Of a stretch of DNA of 11,039 nt, positions 7,247 to 11,039 are shown in pieces. Numbering within the stretch: the first letter of the stretch is position 1; each line of letters starts with the position of its first letter. A model generated the notes under the pieces. That model saw nothing but the letters and a program-made list of their open reading frames with translations, was not told the DNA's origin and made no database searches. Source of the DNA: Bacteroidota bacterium (lineage in GTDB: Bacteria > Bacteroidota > Bacteroidia > Bacteroidales > Paludibacteraceae); assembly GCA_023391625.1 (NCBI GenBank), contig JAEWAN010000026.1, positions 1 through 11,039 of the forward strand, given 5' to 3'. The position numbers were made by a program, and so were the translations under genes.

Positions 7247-7461
7247 TCCGCAAGATTATGTGATGCGGGCGTTTGGCCGTGGGCAGGTAGCAGGACAAGT
7301 GCCAAGACAGAGGCTTGGCGCGCCGGCCTGCATTGCCCATGGCCATGCCGTCGCCCGCGTACCACCTGCGGGGTTTTCGTCGTGCATCTGGCCATGACCA
7401 CCACCAGGGGGAAGTGATCCGGGCCGGCAGGCCCGGTCACTGGCGTTTACCGGCGAGGGGT

Positions 7462-7484
7462 CCAGGGGGAATCATTCCCCCTGG
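7462..7484. repeat. 23-bp palindrome at the distal edge of repeat copy A
   Basis: CCAGGGGGAAT-c-ATTCCCCCTGG is a perfect inverted repeat around one central base. The matching site in copy B (9731-9751) keeps the outer CCAGGGG/CCCCTGG arms but has a different centre. This is compensated change, which suggests that the paired shape rather than the exact sequence is kept. Confidence 0.7.
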
Positions 7485-7496
7485 TCGCTAGAGAGC

Positions 7497-7524
7497 GCGA
7501 GAGGGGGGCGAAACCCCCTCTCGC
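7497..7524. repeat. 11-bp-stem hairpin downstream of the methyltransferase gene
   Basis: GCGAGAGGGGG (7497-7507) pairs perfectly with CCCCCTCTCGC (7514-7524) around a 6-nt loop. It straddles the edge of repeat copy A. There is no T-run on either side, so an intrinsic terminator is not certain. Confidence 0.65.
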
Positions 7525-7537
7525 CGGCTTCGGGAGG

Positions 7538-7569
7538 ATGGACGCGAGGGGGCGGCCCCTCGCGTCCAT
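7538..7569. terminator. 14-bp perfect hairpin just after the methyltransferase stop
   Basis: ATGGACGCGAGGGG (7538-7551) pairs perfectly with CCCCTCGCGTCCAT (7556-7569) around GCGG. It begins 4 nt beyond the stop of the minus-strand gene. Its strength and place suit mRNA 3'-end protection or termination, but no U-tract follows, so the terminator call is tentative. Confidence 0.5.
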
Positions 7570-7573
7570 GGCC

Positions 7574-9373
7574 CTAGAAAAGGGTTGCTTGGACAATTGC
7601 CCGGACGGAAACCAGGGGGCGACGTATCGTGAGCATGGCCACATTGACGCTTGTTCCGGCGGCCTGAAAGGAGTTTTCGGGCAACACGTCCCACGTAGTG
7701 GCCAGGGGGCGCAATTGCTCGTTTTGGCGGGGGCCATTGGCGCATAAAGCAACCAACATGCCGCCGGGTTTCAGCATCCCGAGGGCGTGCTTGATATGCT
7801 TGATGTCAACGGCGTTTTCAAAAGGCGGATTCATCAAAATTCGATCAAATTTCCCAAGATCGCCGTTGCAGGTCAAAAAATCGGCCTGTTTGACCGTAGC
7901 CGTCGGGTAGGCCTCCCGAAGTCTGGCCGCCAATCCTGCGTTGATCTCTACGGCAGTGATTTTGCCGTGTGGGACCGCATCAAGAAGGTTGCCGGTTCCG
8001 GCGCTCGGCTCAAGGATCGTTTGCCCCTCCTCGATGCCGGCGGCGGCTACCAGCTGGGCGGCGATGTCGCGCGGCGTGGGGAAGAGTTGCGGCACGGCCA
8101 CGACGGCGACGGGGCCGGCCTTGAGGGTTTCTTTCAACGCCTCAAATTCGGTTTCGGTGCCCTGGTCCTTGGCCGCGGCCTCGGTGGCCACGGGGTGCGT
8201 CTTCGGGCCGTCGTGCAAAAGAAAGCCGATCTCCCCGAGCTCCGAAAGCTGGCCAGCTTCGCGGGCGGCCTGTACGTCTTCCGGGCTCATGATCCTGGCC
8301 AGCTTGTCAAAGGGGATGGTGCGCTTGAAATCGCGGCCACCGTTGCCCCAATTATCCAGCACGGTCACGGTCACCTTGTTGACCTTTTGGATGTAGGACC
8401 ACCCGCCGCGAGGGGAGGCCCAGCACTGCACCGCGCCACCGACGCGGGGGGCGTTTTGATCCGCCACCGTGCCGCCGTCCTCGGCAAGCATGGCCTGCTC
8501 GTAGGCAATACGATTGGCATAGTGGGCAATCCAGCGGTCACAATGGGCAATAGCCCGCTCGTGCGCCGGCACAGAAAGGGCGGCGGCCTGTTGGGGCGTT
8601 ATGATGTCGTCATCAAGGGCGCTGTAAAGGCTCATGCTTCCTTCGTACTGACTGGCAGGAAGTTCGCGGGGGTACTCGCTCAAGGGAAAACAAAAATGCG
8701 TGTGGTCATAAAGATTTGTGATGTGAAGCGCCCTGTCTAAAAAGGTCATTTCCACACCATCTTTGCGCTTGATAGCGGCGGCGTCATTGGCCCACAACTT
8801 CATAACGGTTTCCGATTGCTTTTTGTCGCGCTCCTGCTTGCGTTTTTCTGCTTCAAGTTTTTTGATCCGACGCGCGCGAACGTCGGGACGCTCCAAATAC
8901 TTTGCATGTTGCAAGGCTCCTGCGGCGCGGTCCTTCCAATATTGGGACGTTTCCCACATGCTAACCGCCCGGCGCATACCGTTTTCGATGCGCTTGGCAT
9001 CCTTGCGCGCCCGCTTTTCGCTGTGGTGTCCCACCAGGATAGGCTGACCGAGCGGAATACCATCGGCAATGCGCGAAACAGCGTCCCGGGCCTGGACGGC
9101 ATCAGCGGCCCGTTTGTCGGAATAGGTGTCAAATCGTTCGGCTCTGGCCTCGGCCCGGTCCACAAGGCTGGTGTCCTCGTCCCCGATCTCGCCGCACAGG
9201 GTCAGTAAAAAATCTTCTCGGGCCGGGGTCCACATGGGGGCAACCCACAAGTCTTGCTTGGGTGCCCACTTGAACCCGGCGGCCTTCAGCTCGGCGCAAG
9301 TGTCGGCATCAAGGCGGGTATCGCTGTACAAACGCAATTTATTGTCTTCGGGGGAATAGGTGGCGGTCATCAT
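7574..9373 (-). CDS. DUF3560 / class I adenine-methyltransferase-like fusion protein
   Basis: The protein has 599 residues. The N-terminal part (LRLYSDTRLDADTCAELKAAGFKWAPKQDLWVAP) precedes a DUF3560-type region (about 70-190, with GQPILVGHHSEKRARKDAKRIENGM). A charged helix, probably coiled coil, spans about 165-190. A middle section (about 200-420) has no motif I recognise. The C-terminal third is a SAM-dependent methyltransferase: motif I LEPSAGTGNLL (454-464), then AVEIN, then MNPPF (514-518), the N/D-PP-Y/F signature of N6-adenine (and some other amino) methyltransferases, then GMLKPGGMLVAL. There is no nuclease domain, so it looks like an orphan plasmid enzyme; DNA as substrate is inferred. 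The start at 9373 has GGGAGG (plus-strand 9382-9387) 8 nt upstream; a second ATG follows at once. The longer frame to 9715 is read-through of repeat copy B. Confidence 0.82.
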   Translation of the reverse strand: MMTATYSPEDNKLRLYSDTRLDADTCAELKAAGFKWAPKQDLWVAPMWTPAREDFLLTLCGEIGDEDTSLVDRAEARAERFDTYSDKRAADAVQARDAVSRIADGIPLGQPILVGHHSEKRARKDAKRIENGMRRAVSMWETSQYWKDRAAGALQHAKYLERPDVRARRIKKLEAEKRKQERDKKQSETVMKLWANDAAAIKRKDGVEMTFLDRALHITNLYDHTHFCFPLSEYPRELPASQYEGSMSLYSALDDDIITPQQAAALSVPAHERAIAHCDRWIAHYANRIAYEQAMLAEDGGTVADQNAPRVGGAVQCWASPRGGWSYIQKVNKVTVTVLDNWGNGGRDFKRTIPFDKLARIMSPEDVQAAREAGQLSELGEIGFLLHDGPKTHPVATEAAAKDQGTETEFEALKETLKAGPVAVVAVPQLFPTPRDIAAQLVAAAGIEEGQTILEPSAGTGNLLDAVPHGKITAVEINAGLAARLREAYPTATVKQADFLTCNGDLGKFDRILMNPPFENAVDIKHIKHALGMLKPGGMLVALCANGPRQNEQLRPLATTWDVLPENSFQAAGTSVNVAMLTIRRPLVSVRAIVQATLF

Positions 9374-9392
9374 GGCGGATACCTCCCGGCGT

Positions 9393-9777
9393 TTTGTCTT
9401 TGGCCTTTTGGTTTTCTGCCTTCCCCAAGCCCCCTTCGGGGCGTGGGGGGCGGCGGCAGGGCCTTTCACTTCAAGCAAGGCCTGTCGCCGCCCCCTGCCC
9501 CGAAGGCCCGCAAAATTATGTGATGCGGGCGTTTGGCCGTGGGCAGGTAGCAGGCCAAGTGACAAGACGGAGGCTTTGCGCAGTCTTGGCGCGCCGGCCT
9601 GCATTGCCCACGGCCATGCCGTCGCCCGCGTACCTCTGCGGGGGTTTCGTTGTGATCTGGATGTGGCCACCACCAGGGGGAAGTGATCCGGGCCAGCAGG
9701 CCCGGTCACTGGCATTTACCGGCGAGGGGTCCAGGGGGCTTAGTCCCCTGGTCGTCGGAGAGCGCGAGAGGGGGGCG
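9393..9777. repeat. ~380-bp dispersed direct repeat, copy B (noncoding leader of the methyltransferase gene)
   Basis: This is the second copy of the block at 7133-7510. It starts 19 bp before the methyltransferase start and ends in gagagcgcgagaggggggcg exactly as copy A does. It carries the same large hairpin (9433-9506) and a related palindrome (9731-9751). Compared with copy A it has extra bases around 9577-9590 (tgcgcagtct), plus scattered substitutions. No gene is supported in this gap. The remaining 9812-9878 shows nothing distinct. Confidence 0.88.
9433..9506. repeat. Large imperfect hairpin in repeat copy B
   Basis: The outer arms CCTTCGGGGC and GCCCCGAAGG and the inner GC-rich arms fold as in copy A, with the same apex TCACTTCAAGC. 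The small differences from copy A fall mainly in the inner left arm (gtggggggcgg here against gtgggggtgg), and pairing is kept. On the minus strand it lies about 60 nt upstream of the methyltransferase start. Confidence 0.72.
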
Positions 9778-9782
9778 CCGGG

Positions 9783-9811
9783 AAACAAAGAGCCCCGCGT
9801 GGGCGGGGCTC
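9783..9811 (-). terminator. Rho-independent terminator of the 9879-10460 gene
   Basis: Read on the minus strand it is GAGCCCCGC-CCAC-GCGGGGCTC followed by TTTGTTT. This is a 9-bp perfect GC stem, a 4-nt loop and a T-rich tail, about 70 nt after the stop of the upstream minus-strand gene. It should separate that gene from the repeat and the methyltransferase transcription unit. Confidence 0.82.
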
Positions 9812-9878
9812 GGCGCGCAGCTCACGCACCAGGGGGTGTCGTGGCTGACGCGTATGTGGTTCAGCCAACAACGCGGAA

Positions 9879-10460
9879 TTAAAGATATTCCGGCGGAGGC
9901 AAATCTCCGATAACGATTTTTGGGGAAAACGTATAGGTACTAAAAAATTGTTTTTTCCCACGAATTTTCTTAAAGAATGAAAGCATATTGTTAATAAAAC
10001 CCTTTGGGGCATTATATGCCATCGTGATTGTAAACGTCTTGTCTTTATTGCCAACGGGTTGCCCGCCGCCTTCTGGATATTCATACAAATCATGTTGGTC
10101 AAAACTAAAGAGAAACAGCACCTGGGATGGTGCTATTTGGCTTATAATGCAATTAAAAATTCCACCAAAGTTCTCTCGGGGTTTGTCTCTTTTTAACTCT
10201 CCAGAGATTTTTAGCTCTACGTCCTCAGCACGGACACCGCCAATGTTTGTAAGCACAAAACAAATGGAAATATTTTGGAACCTATGCTTGATGGTTTCAC
10301 GCTCAACCCCACTTGATCCTTTAGGAACATTAAATTCATACTCCGGTCCAATTTGATTCTTTACATAGTGGTATATTTCTAACACAGGCCTTTTATAATT
10401 TGTCGATATATGCAATCCAACTTTCAAAGAACCGCTTACAGCAAGGCTACCTAATTCCAT
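9879..10460 (-). CDS. Hypothetical protein, 193 aa
   Basis: I do not recognise this protein. It has no signal peptide or clear membrane segment. The pattern of alternating polar and hydrophobic residues (for example SICFVLTNIGGVRAEDVELKISGEL at about 70-94, and KTFTITMAYNAP near 145) suggests a beta-rich, immunoglobulin-like sandwich. A basic, Phe-rich stretch (FFKKIRGKKQFF) lies near the C-terminus. The start at 10460 follows AAGGAAG with 7-nt spacing, and a strong terminator follows the stop, so it looks like a real single-gene unit. The base composition is AT-rich, unlike the GC-rich block on its left, which suggests a separate origin. Confidence 0.68.
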   Translation of the reverse strand: MELGSLAVSGSLKVGLHISTNYKRPVLEIYHYVKNQIGPEYEFNVPKGSSGVERETIKHRFQNISICFVLTNIGGVRAEDVELKISGELKRDKPRENFGGIFNCIISQIAPSQVLFLFSFDQHDLYEYPEGGGQPVGNKDKTFTITMAYNAPKGFINNMLSFFKKIRGKKQFFSTYTFSPKIVIGDLPPPEYL

Positions 10461-10516
10461 TATTGCTTCCTTTCTAAACGAAAAATCGCCAGTGTTGCCA
10501 CAGCGGGGAAGGTCAG

Positions 10517-10858
10517 TTACTCAACCGGCCACTTGTGGGAGATATGTAAGCCGAGCCGTTCCGGGAGGCTGGCAACAAATTTATTGATTGTTTCCACATC
10601 GTTGCTTCCAAACCATCTCAAAGTAAATATTTTGCCGTTTGAGAAACGCACTAATCCGGGAAAATCCTTATGGTTCAATGGGGCGGGGTATCGACCTGCC
10701 CAGGTTGCATGATGGGATAGTCTCCTAAGCAAGTCCTCTTCTCCTTCGTTTAATTTTAACTTCAACTGTTTTGAAAGCTTGTATAAATCATGTGTTTTCA
10801 ATTGCTTAGGAAATACGGCACTTAATTTTTTTGCAAAGATAAATCGGATGCCATTATT
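10517..10858 (-). pseudogene. 5'-truncated HEPN-like protein remnant
   Basis: The open frame runs from a stop at 10859-10861 to the stop at 10517, and no in-frame ATG with a ribosome site exists; only TTG at 10801 would start it. The text KTHDLYKLSKQLKLKLNEGEEDLLRRLSHHATWAGRYPAPL resembles the C-terminal part of HEPN-type proteins, which commonly show a 'HDL..L' motif and 'WAGRYP'. The N-terminal helices expected in that family are missing, and the sequence upstream changes to hairpin-rich DNA. A second reading joins an ATG at 10853-10851 (MASDLSLQK) to this frame through one extra A in an A7 run (plus-strand T7 at 10826-10832). Both readings imply a damaged gene or a sequencing error. No function is claimed. 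Confidence 0.55.
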
Positions 10859-10922
10859 TCACGGAATTTTGCTCTGTAGTGTGTCTGCTCGTCTTGAACT
10901 AGTCTAGCCTTTAGTGAAAACT

Positions 10923-11034
10923 CCACCGCCTGAAGGCGGTGGCATCGGATTACGACTAAAGTCGGCGATTCCGGCTAAAGCCGGTTTCCCTCCCTGCTGA
11001 AGCAGGCTTAAGTCGAAGGGGTGCCCTCCCCTTC
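10923..11034. repeat. Cluster of five hairpins, four with TRAA tetraloops
   Basis: The units in order are CCACCGCC-TGAA-GGCGGTGG (10923-10942), CGAC-TAAA-GTCG (10953-10964), CCGGC-TAAA-GCCGG (10971-10984), CCTGC-TGAA-GCAGG (10993-11006) and GAAGGGG-tgccct-CCCCTTC (11015-11034). All stems are perfect. Stem sequences differ while the 4-nt loop stays T-(A/G)-A-A. Such strings of small hairpins are common at ends of IS200/IS605-type elements. No transposase gene is in the window to confirm this. Confidence 0.7.
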
Positions 11035-11039
11035 TATCC

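Larger units (their letters stand above)
7133..7510. repeat. ~380-bp dispersed direct repeat, copy A (noncoding leader of the SprT-like gene)
   Basis: This block matches 9393-9777 over its whole length, with scattered substitutions and a few small indels. Long identical stretches include gcctttcacttcaagcaagg, tgatgcgggcgtttggccgt and ccaccagggggaagtgatcc. It fills most of the gap between the methyltransferase gene and the SprT-like gene and begins 67 bp before the latter's start. Open frames through it reflect high GC and lack ribosome sites. It contains a large hairpin (7174-7246) and a palindrome (7462-7484). The rest of this gap (7066-7132) holds the ribosome site and nothing else I recognise. 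Confidence 0.88.

Noticed and set aside
7066..7440. 125-residue N-terminal extension of the SprT-like protein
   Set aside because: It runs through repeat copy A, is Pro/Arg-rich with no domain, and the ATG at 7065 has its own AGGAG. The matching stretch precedes the unrelated methyltransferase gene.
7787..8740. 317-residue open frame on the plus strand
   Set aside because: It is antisense to the DUF3560-methyltransferase gene, which has clear motifs and a good ribosome site. High GC keeps the opposite frame open. No recognisable domain.
9374..9715. 114-residue N-terminal extension of the methyltransferase protein
   Set aside because: It is the same read-through of repeat copy B; the GGGAGG just before 9373 decides the start.

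Overview
The window is a mosaic stretch of a plasmid. It carries a TrfA-type replication initiator, a small-ParA partition locus, plasmid accessory genes, and a drug-resistance transposon next to the replication gene. A Gram-negative, probably proteobacterial, host fits. The GC-rich half is full of short palindromes of the 'ccaggggg...ccccctgg' kind that I associate with Desulfovibrio-like genomes. This is recollection only, and the transposon could have come from an enteric-type donor.

Layout, left to right. (1) 1-988: the right part of an IS256-family insertion sequence. Its transposase frame is cut by one in-frame TAA, although the D, D and E catalytic residues are all present. (2) 989-4168: a Tn3-family transposon interrupted by that IS. 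It holds the 5' half of tnpA (minus strand), a putative res region, an intact tnpR resolvase, and an APH(6)-type streptomycin kinase whose ATG overlaps the tnpR stop. It ends in a 38-bp Tn3-type terminal repeat 16 bp from the end of the replication gene. (3) 4185-6380: the plasmid core, all on the minus strand, read as parA, a small ribbon-helix-helix protein gene, then trfA. In front of parA lies a 168-bp array of 21 units in exact 8-bp phase, which is probably the centromere and operator. (4) 6373-9878: a GC-rich accessory block on the minus strand with two genes, a DUF3560/adenine-methyltransferase-like fusion and an SprT-like zinc metalloprotease. Each follows a copy of a ~380-bp direct repeat containing a large conserved hairpin. 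(5) 9879-11039: an unrecognised gene with a good terminator, a 5'-truncated HEPN-like remnant, and a cluster of TRAA-tetraloop hairpins running to the window edge.

How it works together: trfA should start replication. ParA, the small protein and the 8-bp array form a type Ib-like partition system. The methyltransferase and the HExxH protein, behind duplicated structured leaders, are the least understood part. They resemble an anti-restriction or establishment cassette, but that is inference. The transposon end is intact on the trfA side, yet its tnpA is broken, so the resistance gene should move only with help in trans.
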